64,000 bases of DNA from JBLZUR01 sp048565625 (GTDB lineage: Bacteria > Pseudomonadota > Alphaproteobacteria > Sphingomonadales > Sphingomonadaceae), in assembly GCF_048565625.1 (NCBI RefSeq), contig NZ_JBLZUR010000002.1, forward strand, positions 930,001-994,000, written 5' to 3'. A program made the translations under genes and the position numbers. Positions 43,410 to 52,027 of this stretch are shown here, in pieces. The first letter of the stretch is position 1. Each line of letters starts with the position of its first letter. The notes under the pieces are model-generated. The model saw only the letters and a program-made list of their open reading frames with translations. It was not told the origin of the DNA and made no database searches.

Positions 43410-45782
43410 TCACAGCTTGCCGCGCAGGGTGATGCCGAAGAGACGGGGGTCGCCGAGTGAGGCGAGGACGACGCCGAACTGGCCGCTCACCGACTTGGTG
43501 TTGTAGTAATCCTCGTCGAACAGGTTGCGGACCCAAGCCGACAGTTCCCAGCGTTCGTCAGGACTCTTCACGCCGGCATGGAGGCCGACCAGGGTCGACT
43601 TGCCCACCCATGAATAGGGATCGAGATTGACCGCCGCGTAGTAACCCGTGCGATAGCTGACGTCGCCGCCAAGGTAGACCTGCGCGTTGCCGACATCGAA
43701 ATTGTATTCGGCGTTGGCCGTGCCCGAAAAGCGCGGCGCTCCGGAGGCGCGGCGGCCGGACAGATCGATCGATCCGAGATAGCTGTTCAGGTACTGCGCC
43801 GGTGCGCTGGTGTAGGACCTGTATTCGGCATCGTTGTACGTGCCCGCCAGCCCGATCGAAAAGCCATCGAACGGCTGAAGACGGGCATCCAGTTCGACAC
43901 CCTTCGACCGCACATCACCGACATTGGTGATGTAGCTGACAGCCGGGGAAACCGAATTGTTGATGTAGTTCGCCTGGTAATTGCCGACGTCCATCCAGAA
44001 CAGGGCAAGGTTCACCTCCGCCTTGCCGCCGAGGAAGCGGGTCTTCAGGCCCAGCTCGTAGCTATCGACCTTCTCCGGCTTGACGAAGATGTCCACGCCG
44101 GGCGTCTGCCGGATCAGGTTGATGCCCGGCGACTTGTAGCCGCGCGAATAGGACGCGTAGCTGTGAATATCCGGAGTCAGGTCATAGGCCGCGATGAGCG
44201 TACCGGACAGGTTGTTGGTGTTCTTCGACGCCTTGTAGGAAGCGGTCGGCGCATAGGCGGCGCGTAGAGCGGCGATCGACGCCTGTAGCGCCGGCGCAAA
44301 GCTGCCGATCGGGGCCAGATCGCCGCGCAGATCGGCATCGTAGACGCCGGTCTTGTGCTCGTAGGTGAAGCGCAGGCCGCCGGTGACGCGGAAGGCGGGC
44401 GACACATTCCAGGTCGCTTGTCCGTATCCGGCATAGCTGTAGGTCGCCGGGATGACCTTGGCGTAGGCCGTCACGCCATCCAGCGCACCGGGGAGAGCCG
44501 CCACCGGATTGGATGGGGCAAGAAGCCAGCCCGAGGCATCGCGCCCGTAGATCTGGATCGAGCGGTCGTTCGCCTCCTGCCAGAAGAAGTAAAGACCGGC
44601 GGTATAGTCGATCGTGTTGTTGCCGTTCGAGGCGAGGCGGAGTTCCTGGCTGAACTGCTGCTGCTTGGTATCGACGACGCTGAAGTCGACGACGTTCGCG
44701 CCGATCTGGTCGCCATCGTAATTGGGGATCCACTTCCAGTTGCGGTAGGCCGTGATCGAGGTGAGCGAAACCGGACCCACATTCCAGTCGGCGCGCGCCT
44801 GCAGGCCCCAGCTCGGCATCTTGTCGTATTGCGAGGAGTCGATGTCGGTGCGGCGCGCGAATGGGTCGATGGCGATCGGCGTGTATCCGACCGCCGCCGC
44901 GCGATCGTAGAAGCTGCGCACGACAGCACCGTTGGCCAAGGTCGTCGGCAGCACGCCCGACACGATCTGGAAGCCGACATCGCCCTTCTGGATGCCGTAA
45001 TCGGCGATGAAGCGGAGCTTGAAGTCCTCCGACGGCTTGTAGAGCAGGTCGAACTTCGCCGTGTGATTGTCGAGGTTGTCCCAGTCCTCACGATAGCGCG
45101 TGTTGTAGATCAGGCCGTCGCGCTGGGTTCGCAGATAGCTGATCCGAAAGGCGACATCGTCGTTGAGGGTGGAATTGAGCGCGACATAGCCGCGCAGGTA
45201 ATCATGGTTGCCGTAGGACAGTTCGGCCTGGATTTCCTGATCCAAGACAGGCTCGCGCGTCTTGATGTCGAGCGCGCCAGCCACCGTGTTCTTGCCGAAC
45301 AAGGTGCCCTGCGGACCCCGCAGAAGCTGGATGCTTTCCACGTCGGGAAGGTCGGTGATGACCGATCCGGTGCGGGGCCGGTAAACCCCGTCGACATAGA
45401 GGCCGACGCCCTGTTCGAGGCCGTCATTGGTGCCGCCGGCATTGGTGCCGATGCCGCGCACGGTGATCGTCTGGTTGCGGCCGCTGAACCCCTGGATATT
45501 CAGGCTAGGCAGCTGCTGCAGCACCTGCTTCAGGGTGGTCGCCCCCTGCCGCTCGAACTGACCGCCGGAGATCGCGCTGATGCCGATCGGCACGTCCTGA
45601 ACGGTCTCGTTGCGATAGCGGGCGGTGACCGTGATTTCCTCGACCTCGGCGGACGCCGGCGCCGCGGCTGCCTCCGCCTCCGCCGCGATTGCAGGTGCGT
45701 GAGCGATGAACGCGGCAAGACCGGCGCCCGCCAGAGCGGCGGCGCGAATGGTATTCAGATTGGATCGTAGGTGACGCTGCAA
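43410..45782 (-). CDS. TonB-dependent outer-membrane receptor
   Basis: Protein of 790 residues starting at TTG (45782), supported by AGGGGG 5 bases upstream. The signal peptide ends near IAAEA (about residue 36). The plug domain contains the TonB-box-like EEITVTARYRNETVQDVPIGIS, LKQVLQQLPSLNIQGFSGRNQTITVRGIGTNAGG and LLRGPQGTLFGKNTVAGALDI. The remaining about 550 residues alternate beta strands and end with GITLRGKL. It leads a seven-gene minus-strand operon (45782 to 35621) with two flavin monooxygenases and an ABC importer, so it probably admits a bulky organosulfur or similar compound through the outer membrane. Confidence 0.92.
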   Translation of the reverse strand: MQRHLRSNLNTIRAAALAGAGLAAFIAHAPAIAAEAEAAAAPASAEVEEITVTARYRNETVQDVPIGISAISGGQFERQGATTLKQVLQQLPSLNIQGFSGRNQTITVRGIGTNAGGTNDGLEQGVGLYVDGVYRPRTGSVITDLPDVESIQLLRGPQGTLFGKNTVAGALDIKTREPVLDQEIQAELSYGNHDYLRGYVALNSTLNDDVAFRISYLRTQRDGLIYNTRYREDWDNLDNHTAKFDLLYKPSEDFKLRFIADYGIQKGDVGFQIVSGVLPTTLANGAVVRSFYDRAAAVGYTPIAIDPFARRTDIDSSQYDKMPSWGLQARADWNVGPVSLTSITAYRNWKWIPNYDGDQIGANVVDFSVVDTKQQQFSQELRLASNGNNTIDYTAGLYFFWQEANDRSIQIYGRDASGWLLAPSNPVAALPGALDGVTAYAKVIPATYSYAGYGQATWNVSPAFRVTGGLRFTYEHKTGVYDADLRGDLAPIGSFAPALQASIAALRAAYAPTASYKASKNTNNLSGTLIAAYDLTPDIHSYASYSRGYKSPGINLIRQTPGVDIFVKPEKVDSYELGLKTRFLGGKAEVNLALFWMDVGNYQANYINNSVSPAVSYITNVGDVRSKGVELDARLQPFDGFSIGLAGTYNDAEYRSYTSAPAQYLNSYLGSIDLSGRRASGAPRFSGTANAEYNFDVGNAQVYLGGDVSYRTGYYAAVNLDPYSWVGKSTLVGLHAGVKSPDERWELSAWVRNLFDEDYYNTKSVSGQFGVVLASLGDPRLFGITLRGKL

Positions 45783-45923
45783 GTCTTCCCCCTGAAGATG
45801 CTTCGATAAAGTGACGAAGCCGTCTTCATGTACTATGTCTATCGTTTCAATAGAGTTTTGGTTGGACGTGTATGAGTTCGCTTAATCATGGGCCACATTG
45901 TCGAAATCGTTATGAAATGCTGA

Positions 45924-47149
45924 TCAGATCACGAAAAAACCGTGGGTGCTGTCGCGCGCCAGCTGGGCGACAAGACCATATTCCCAGTCGAGATAGGCCT
46001 GCATCGCGGCGCTCGGATTGTCCGTGCCTTCGTAGGGGCGCTTGTACCGGCCCTCCGGCGAACGGGCCGGCGGCGCGTCACCCGCGCCGGTTTCCAGCGG
46101 TCCATCGAACGCGCCGTCGAGCACGTAGACCTCCCACCCCATCTGCGCGAGCCAGGACGCCGTCATGTCCGCGCGGGAGCCGAGATCGTCGGACAGCACG
46201 ATGCGCGCGCCGCGCACCGGCGCGTTGTGATCGGTCTCCTGCACCAGCTGTCCGCCCGGCGCGTTGAGGAAACCCGGCAGGTGGCCGGCCGCATATTCTT
46301 CCGGCGTGCGGACATCGAAGCGGTAGAGGGTGCGCGTGACATCGGCAGCCAGCGCCTCCAGTGTCGCCGCATCGATATGCTTGGCCCCGGCGCGGTAGGC
46401 GACGTCACGCGCGCGGGCACGCGCCGTATCGATGATGTCGCCGCCCACCTCAGGCGCGGCGCGCTGCTGTCCGCGATCCAGCGCCTTGCCGGCCAAGGTC
46501 CATCCGATCGTGCCGTTGCGGAGCGCCGCCACCCGATTGGGCAGGCCGGCATTCACCAGCGACTGCGTACCGATGATGCTGCGCGTACGGCCGGCGCAGT
46601 TGACGATGATCAGCGTGTCGGGATCGGGCGCCACGGCGGGCGCGCGAAGCACCAGCTCGGCCCCCGGCACGCTGGTCCCGGTCGGAATGCTCATGGTCGC
46701 ATATTCATCGAAGCGGCGGGCATCGACGATGGCGATGTCGGCCTTTTCCTCGATCAGGGCATCGACATCCTCGGCCGAGAGAGAGGGGTATGACGGCGAT
46801 GTTCGACCAGCTCGCCGAAGGCTTTGCTGTAGGAGTTCACGTCCTGAAACAGCTCGTAGCCTGCGTCGCGCCACCCCTGCAGCCCGCCGTCCAGCGCGCG
46901 GACATTCGTGTACCCGAGCGCACGGAACGCCTCAATCGCGGCGGGAACCAAATTCTGCCCGTCATCATAGAGGACGATGGACACGTCGCGACGCGGAAGG
47001 CGTCGGACCGCCTCTATCGCGATGCGATCCGGCGGCAGTTGCGCGGCGAAAAGCGGGTGTCCCTGCGCGAACTCATGCTCGGAACGCAGGTCGATCAGGG
47101 CGATCTCGGCGCGGGTGAGGAGCGCCTGACGGATGGCGGCGGGGTTCAT
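45924..47149 (-). pseudogene. multidomain rhodanese sulfurtransferase, frameshifted
   Basis: Two overlapping open frames together encode a three-domain rhodanese protein. The first (start 47149) gives MNPAAIRQALLTRAEIALIDLRSEHEFAQGH in outline and runs through SKAFGELVEHRRHTP. Homology then continues in the next frame with SLSAEDVDALIEEKADIAIVDARRFDEYA to the stop at 45924. One extra base in the G4 run at 46785-46788 would join them into 408 residues. Only the middle domain keeps the catalytic Cys (IVNCAGRTRS); the outer two have Asp-containing loops. The start overlaps the cupin gene stop (ATGA). Either a recent mutation or a homopolymer read error explains the break. Confidence 0.75.
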
Positions 47150-47757
47150 AGGCTGGGATTCCAGAGATTGGGAAGGGTAGCGTTGGCGTAGCCGGAGACG
47201 AAGGGACGCCGCTGGCCGTCCTCACCGAACACGCTCCGTTCCACCGCGCCGATATTGGCGCCGTAGACATGGATACTGATCGACACGCGATCATCATACG
47301 CGTTCGACACGCGATGGATGTCACCGAGACGCGGGCTGAAGCTGTCGACCTCTCCGGCGTTCAGGAGCTGCGGAGAACCGTCGGGCGCGAGACCATGAGC
47401 GGGATCGCGCCGAAAGCTCTCGACCCGCTCCGCCCCGCGCAGCACACCGACAAGGCCCCAGATGCGATGGTCGTGGATCGGGGTCGATTGTCCCGGCCCC
47501 CAGACGAAGCTGACGACCGAAAACCGCTCGCGGCTGTCGCAATGGAGGAGGTACTGGCGATAGCCTTCCGGTGACGCCTCAGCATAGGCGTCGGGCAGCC
47601 AGTCATCCCGTGCGACCAGTTCGCCCAGAAGCACGCGCACATCTTCCAAAATGCCGCGCTCTTCCCGCACAGCGGCGACCGCTTCGCCGACGCCGCGCAC
47701 AAAGCCGCGCAGACGCGACAGCCCGGCGGCCGGTCGATCGAGCAAGGCGGCGGGCAT
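47146..47757 (-). CDS. cysteine dioxygenase-like cupin
   Basis: Cupin of 203 residues with the mononuclear iron site of thiol dioxygenases: HDHRIWGLVGVLRG provides two His, and a third His lies in LGDIHRVSN. FSVVSFVWGPGQSTPIHDH is typical of the type I cysteine dioxygenase family, which also includes 3-mercaptopropionate dioxygenase. The ATG at 47757 overlaps the sulfotransferase stop (TAATG); the longer frame to 47841 lies inside that gene. With rhodanese and sulfotransferase neighbours it fits oxidation of a thiol to a sulfinate, but the exact thiol is unknown. Confidence 0.85.
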   Translation of the reverse strand: MPAALLDRPAAGLSRLRGFVRGVGEAVAAVREERGILEDVRVLLGELVARDDWLPDAYAEASPEGYRQYLLHCDSRERFSVVSFVWGPGQSTPIHDHRIWGLVGVLRGAERVESFRRDPAHGLAPDGSPQLLNAGEVDSFSPRLGDIHRVSNAYDDRVSISIHVYGANIGAVERSVFGEDGQRRPFVSGYANATLPNLWNPSL

Positions 47758-48734
47758 TAGCCGACCGAGAGGTGTGGCGCGGACGCTTTGCCGCGCATCG
47801 TGGCCATGCGTTCTTCGCGCAGCCGGACTTTGCGCGACCATTCCTCCCCGACCCAGTGCGGGTCGACCGAATGGGATTGAAGCGTCATCTGATTGTAGAC
47901 GAGTGACGCGGACGATGCGGTCACTGTCCCGACGTCCCGATGCAGGAAGATCAGCCGCGCATCCGGGAACGCCTTCAGCAGGGCTGGCAGATCCTGGGTG
48001 AATTGGGGCACCTTAAGCACCCAGGGTCGCGCCTCCTTGTCTCGGCGGAGCCAGGCGAGTGTCTGCAGCAGCAACCTGAATTCGTGATAAACACCGGTGC
48101 TGTCGTCATTTTCCACCACGGCCGTGTAGTTGGGCACGCGCCATTGCGCCTCGAATGCGGAACCGAAGATCGAGAGATTATGCAGGCCGATCTCCTCGTC
48201 CGGCGCATGCCAGGTGGTCGGGTGGATCGCATCGAAACGCGGGTTCAACAGGCGGGCACAGGCAAGGCCCAGCCAACCCTTGATCTTCCGTCGATCGAGA
48301 CCGGCCCACCCGTTCATCGAAGCGACGGGATTCCAGCTTTCGTAGAAACGAGTGTAAGTGAGCCGGGGATCGCAGGCGAGCAGTCGCTGCATCCGTGTCG
48401 TTCCGGATCGCATCTGGCCGACGATGACGATGGGGTCCTTGATCGGCTGATACTTGATCTGCGGGTGCGCCTGCCAGAGTGCATATGCACGGAAGCGGGC
48501 GGTGAGTGCGGACATGATCTGTCCGTAAGCGAGTGTGCGTCCCAAGCTTGTCAGCTTCGCGTGCTGCTCCAGATCGTCGCATAGCATCGCCAGACGGTGC
48601 CGCCATCCGCTCGCATCGCCGTCTGGGTCCGCCCGTGCCCGAACGGCGGCTTTCGATATCAGATGCTCCGGATCCAGGCTCGGCCGTGCGGCCCATCCGC
48701 GCTGCCAAGCTGATTCCAGCATGAAGTTGATCAT
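47757..48734 (-). CDS. sulfotransferase family protein
   Basis: PAPS-dependent sulfotransferase-like enzyme of about 325 residues. The 5'-phosphosulfate loop is PIVIVGQMRSGTTRMQRLL and the 3'-phosphate site is LIFLHRDVGTVTASSASL; a middle region has DEEIGLHNLSIFGSAFE and WVLKVPQFTQDLPALL. The start is uncertain: ATG at 48734 (INFMLESAWQRGW) is used, with no convincing ribosome site, and an in-frame ATG at 48722 is possible. It is the first gene of a three-gene sulfur unit with the thiol-dioxygenase-like cupin and rhodanese. Bacterial members sulfate small molecules or glycans; the acceptor is unknown. Confidence 0.8.
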   Translation of the reverse strand: MINFMLESAWQRGWAARPSLDPEHLISKAAVRARADPDGDASGWRHRLAMLCDDLEQHAKLTSLGRTLAYGQIMSALTARFRAYALWQAHPQIKYQPIKDPIVIVGQMRSGTTRMQRLLACDPRLTYTRFYESWNPVASMNGWAGLDRRKIKGWLGLACARLLNPRFDAIHPTTWHAPDEEIGLHNLSIFGSAFEAQWRVPNYTAVVENDDSTGVYHEFRLLLQTLAWLRRDKEARPWVLKVPQFTQDLPALLKAFPDARLIFLHRDVGTVTASSASLVYNQMTLQSHSVDPHWVGEEWSRKVRLREERMATMRGKASAPHLSVG

Positions 48735-49445
48735 CTGCACCCGGAAAGTGCCCGAAGCGGCGACAGAAGGCGAGGGGTTGAGTGTAGGGCAAGGCGGCAA
48801 CATCCCGGCGCAAACGCACGGTGAAGTCGCGGGTGCCGGACGGCCGCATACGTCGAATAGATGGTCCGAACGGGAGCGCCCCACTGGACGGCCCCCAAGG
48901 CCTCTCATAACGCGGTTCTTTCGAACTGCGTGGTGCGCGACGCAGTCAAAAGCGAACTGGTCTGCGCCGCGAAAAACCCTTGGATCTGCGCGTTTTGATA
49001 CAAAAAAGGGTCGAAATGAGCGTGAAAACCTCAAAAGTGAGCACGTGCGTGCACGCGCAGCTCCAGCTAAGTTATTGTTTTTTGGACTTTCTTTCGGGTC
49101 TGGCGCACGGCGCGCACGGCTAAAAGGAAAATGTGTGCGTTCTCGAGGTCCTCACATACCCTTTGTGGGGTTTAGGCGGCGAGAAACATCGAGGAGAGAT
49201 CGTAGAAACCTAAACCGACGTGCTCTACATCAGAAGCGCATGAGAACACATCGTGAACATCGCATCTAACTCGTTGATTATTGGATTTTTCTGTTGTAGT
49301 CAACCGAGGTTGAAGATGAGGGTGATCCGCGCCCAAGGCTAAGGCGGCTCTGAGCGTCGACGCACTCTGCCACAGCGTGTGCCGCATCGCCTTAATGAGA
49401 GCCGATCGAAGGCCCTCCACGGCATCGCTGCCAAACCCGACGGCT
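48735..49445. other. gene-poor, lower-GC intergenic stretch
   Basis: About 700 bases with no credible gene. Open frames on either strand here (for example 49172-49459 on the minus strand) lack ribosome sites and family features. The centre (48970-49290) has many short A and T runs and an alternating purine-pyrimidine block GTGCGTGCACGCGC at 49046-49059, with a T7 run at 49078-49084. It must include the promoter of the sulfotransferase unit. No known RNA or mobile element end was recognised. Confidence 0.5.
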
Positions 49446-49784
49446 TCATTCGTCCGCAAGTATCACGAACCATGGTGCATAAGAGCTGTTGACCACCATC
49501 CGCCGGTTTTCGTCGGGAGCGCCGTCGCTCCACCAGACCGGACCACGCTCACCGAGGCCGACCTTGGCCGTTTGAACGCGCTCTCGTGCTTGCCGGAGCG
49601 CTGCATCCTCTCCACTCTGACGCGCGGTGCGGACCGCCCGCCGCGCCGCCATCAGTTCGTCCACCAGAGTTCGCCGCTCGTCCGGCGACAGCGCGGGATT
49701 GCTCTTCCGCCATAGACGACCGCGAACGATCAGGTACCGGCCGTCTGGCGTGGCAAGCGGTTCGGCTACTTTCGGCGTCGCCAC
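49446..49784 (-). CDS. conserved-looking hypothetical protein (112 aa)
   Basis: Protein of 112 residues starting at GTG (49784), inside the end of the SDR gene (19-base overlap), which suggests translational coupling. It opens with PLATPDGRYLIVRGRLWRKSNPALSPDERRTLVDELMAARRAV in outline, has a charged helix and ends with GERGPVWWSDGAPDENRRMVVN. I recall similar short proteins in many alphaproteobacteria, but they have no assigned function. The strong helix and tryptophan-rich end argue that it is a real, folded cytoplasmic protein. Confidence 0.7.
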   Translation of the reverse strand: MATPKVAEPLATPDGRYLIVRGRLWRKSNPALSPDERRTLVDELMAARRAVRTARQSGEDAALRQARERVQTAKVGLGERGPVWWSDGAPDENRRMVVNSSYAPWFVILADE

Positions 49785-50640
49785 AGGACGGCACCCAACC
49801 CGACCAGGCCTATCGCGGCGACACCTGCTCCAGCCGCCGCCCTCCGGCGCTGGTCCGGCCGGCGTCGACCACCATCGATGCCGCTGGGGTCGGCAGGTGG
49901 ATCGAACAGCGCGCCGCTTCCATCCTCGCCGGGATCGGCTTTCTTGCTCCAGCTGTCCATGAAGCCGTTCATCATCGCAGCGCCAAGGTTTGGCACGAAG
50001 AACTGGTTGAGCTTGAGCGCCAAGGCCGGCGCGCCCACCGCCGTCGTGTTGCGCGGGCGGTCCGCAAGCCTCACGACAGCCTTGGCTACTGTCTCGGGTG
50101 AAAGCGAACCAGGCGGCAGCGATAGCTTGGCGCCGGTATAGTTCGCGGCATGGTCGATGCCTGGCGTGTCGACGAAGGTCGGGTACACATCGCAGATGTG
50201 GATGCGCGGGTGCTTGGAAAGCTCGCCACGCAGCGCCTCGCTGAAGCCGCGGAGCCCGAACTTGCTTGCTGAATAAGCCGCTGCATAGGGCGTCGCGACG
50301 AAGCCGCCGACCGAGATCATGTTGATGAAGATGCCACGGTCCTGCGCCAGGAAGATCGGCAGCACGGCATGGGCGTCGTTCATGTGGCCGAGGAGGTTGC
50401 TGGCGACGACTTGCGCGTGATCGGCGATCGGCACGTCCTCGTATTTGCCGACCACGCCGACGCCGACATTGCTGAACCAGACGTCGATCTCGCCAAGGAT
50501 TTCGCGGGCGTCCGCAGCTAGCTGGGCCACGGCACCGGCGTCGGTCACGTCGACCACCCGGATGTGTGCTTCACCGCCGGCTGCGCGACAGCGTTCGGCG
50601 ATGTCGTCGAGACCTGCCTCTCCACGCGCCGCCAGAATTA

Positions 50641-50653
50641 GGGTCCGGACTCA
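50641..50653. repeat. left terminal inverted repeat of the IS5-family element
   Basis: GGGTCCGGACTCA, complementary to the right end at 51465-51477 except at one position. The transposase stop codon lies within its last three bases (50651-50653). Confidence 0.88.
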
Positions 50654-51405
50654 CAACCACCAGATGACGGTGGCGGCGAGGGCGATGGCGCCCATGAAGT
50701 TCTTGATGTTGCGATCGAAGCGGGTGGCGAGCCGCCTCCAGTCCTTGAGGCGGCAGAACATGCGCTCGATGACGTTGCGCTGTTTGTAGATGGTGCGGTC
50801 GTAGTCGTACTGGACCTTGCGGTTGCAGCGCGGCGGGATGACGGCCTGGGTGCCGCGCTGGTCGAGCCACTCGCGCAACTCCTGACTGTCATAGCCCTTG
50901 TCGGCGACGAGTTCGACGGATGGGGGCAGCGCCGCGATGCAGGTCTTGGCGACCTTGCAGTCGTGGACGTTGCCGGGCGTCAGCAGGAGGACGTGAGGGC
51001 GGCCCTTGGCGTCGCAGACGGCATGGACCTTGGTGTTCCGGCCGCCTTTGGTGCGGCCGATACCATGGGCCAAGGCCCCCCTTTTCCACCGCCTGCGCAG
51101 CGGTGGACCTTGATGCAGCTGCTATCGATGAACAGCCGGTCCGGCGCGTCGTCGGCGCCTGCCAGCGCGCTGAAAATCCCCTCCCAGATGCCGCGCTCGG
51201 ACCAGCGCACGAAGCGATTGTAGAGCGTCTTCTTTGGCCCGTACACGTCCGAGCAGTCCACCCAGCGACCGCCGCAGCGGAGCGCATGCACGATCCCGCT
51301 CAGCACCCGGCGATCATCCACACGTGCCTTGCCGCGAACGTCCGTCGGCAGCAGTGGTGCGATCCGCTCCCACTGCGCATCGGAAAACCAGAAGAAATCA
51401 GCCAT
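50651..51405 (-). CDS. IS5-family DDE transposase, two frames with -1 frameshift
   Basis: Frame A starts at 51405 (MADFFWFSDAQWERIAPLLP) and carries the N-terminal DUF4096-like domain and the first catalytic Asp (RLFIDSSCIKVHRC). Frame B covers the rest to 50651: GGRNTKVHAVCDAKGRP, second Asp in ELVADKGYDSQELREWL, and the Glu region RNVIERMFCRLKDWRRLATRFDRN. The frames meet at an A4G6 run (minus strand, 51076-51085), a classic slippery site for -1 slippage, giving a fused product of about 250 residues. The alternative, that the shift is a mutation, is less likely because this arrangement is normal for the IS427 group. Confidence 0.88.
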
Positions 51406-51464
51406 TCCACCGCCTCCACACCAACGCAGTGAATCACGATCCAAGCGGTAGCAAAAGCCGTTAT

Positions 51465-51477
51465 TGGGTCCGGACCC
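51465..51477. repeat. right terminal inverted repeat of the IS5-family element
   Basis: TGGGTCCGGACCC on the plus strand, the inverted copy of the left end. It contains the perfect palindrome GGGTCCGGACCC. Confidence 0.88.
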
Positions 51478-51579
51478 TAGTCGAGCACTGATTTTCGCGA
51501 ACGCGACTGCGGTCGCGGCGCCGATGCCACTGGAGGCGCCGGTGATCACGACGCGCTTGGCTGTGTTCTTGTCTGTCAC

Positions 51580-52027
51580 GATGTCTGCCTTGAAGAGGAC
51601 GTCAGCAGCAGGACGAATATTGGGAAGCGTCGTTCCGGCCCTACCACGGGTCTCGCCAGCATGGCCGATGCACGATCACCGGGTCAGTTGCTCGAGCGTC
51701 ATCGGCGTGAAGTCATGAACTTCGATTCCCACGTCGGGTAAGCTATACTCCGCGCCGGAGGGCTGCACCAACTCAGGCAAAACGGTGTTCACCCATTTCG
51801 TCGGCGCCCGCCATATGATGATGCTGTCTGACGCCGGCACCTTGCTGACACCCACTCATTCGAACATCAGAGATGGTAAGAGGCGCCACCTTGATGCGAA
51901 CGGGACGAGGCTTTTGATCATTCTGAGGTTGACTCACTATCAAATTGACTTACAGGTCCGTTGAAACTGGGGTAAGTTGTCTGCCTGCGCCAACGCCTGC
52001 CGACCGCTCCGCGAGAAGAGGCGTATT
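51580..52027. other. intergenic stretch with a possible gene fragment and promoter region
   Basis: About 450 bases between the interrupted SDR and the dehydratase operon. On the minus strand 51676-51855 (GTG start) encodes 59 residues reading APTKWVNTVLPELVQPSG and PDVGIEVHDFTPMTLEQL, which look protein-like and vaguely resemble the effector domain of AraC/GyrI proteins; it may be a C-terminal gene remnant. The last 100 bases are AT-richer and hold an inverted repeat ACTTAC (51948-51953) / GTAAGT (51972-51977), a possible regulator site for the downstream operon. Confidence 0.35.

Larger units (their letters stand above)
50641..51477 (-). mobile_element. IS5-family insertion sequence (IS427-like group)
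   Basis: Element of 837 bp bounded by 13-base terminal inverted repeats (12 of 13 identical) and flanked by a TA direct repeat (50639-50640 and 51478-51479). It encodes one DDE transposase in two overlapping frames joined by a putative -1 frameshift. Size, TA duplication and two-frame transposase fit the IS427 group. The element appears complete and the ends are undamaged, so it could be mobile and recent. Confidence 0.9.
49766..51579 (-). pseudogene. short-chain dehydrogenase gene interrupted by an IS5-family element
   Basis: The N-terminal codons (51579-51480) read AKRVVITGASSGIGAATAVAFAKISAR, the SDR cofactor site. The insertion element follows. The rest, from LAARGEAGLDDIAERC on, runs to 49766 with catalytic NMISVGGF (Ser) and YAAAYSASKFGLRGF (Tyr, Lys), and ends in an unusual C-terminal tail with a membrane helix (GAGVAAIGLVGLGAVLW) and basic WRRRK. 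Deleting 50641-51477 and one TA copy joins the parts in frame (ARL-ILAARG) into 324 residues, so the gene was intact until the insertion. The downstream 264-residue part could still be translated but would lack the cofactor site. Confidence 0.88.

Noticed and set aside
49172..49459. 95-codon minus-strand frame
   Set aside because: Crosses the lower-GC non-coding stretch, no ribosome site, composition unlike neighbouring proteins.
51930..51944. FNR-like TTGAC-N5-ATCAA before the dehydratase operon
   Set aside because: FNR/FixK sites need four bases between the half-sites; here there are five and one half-site is imperfect.
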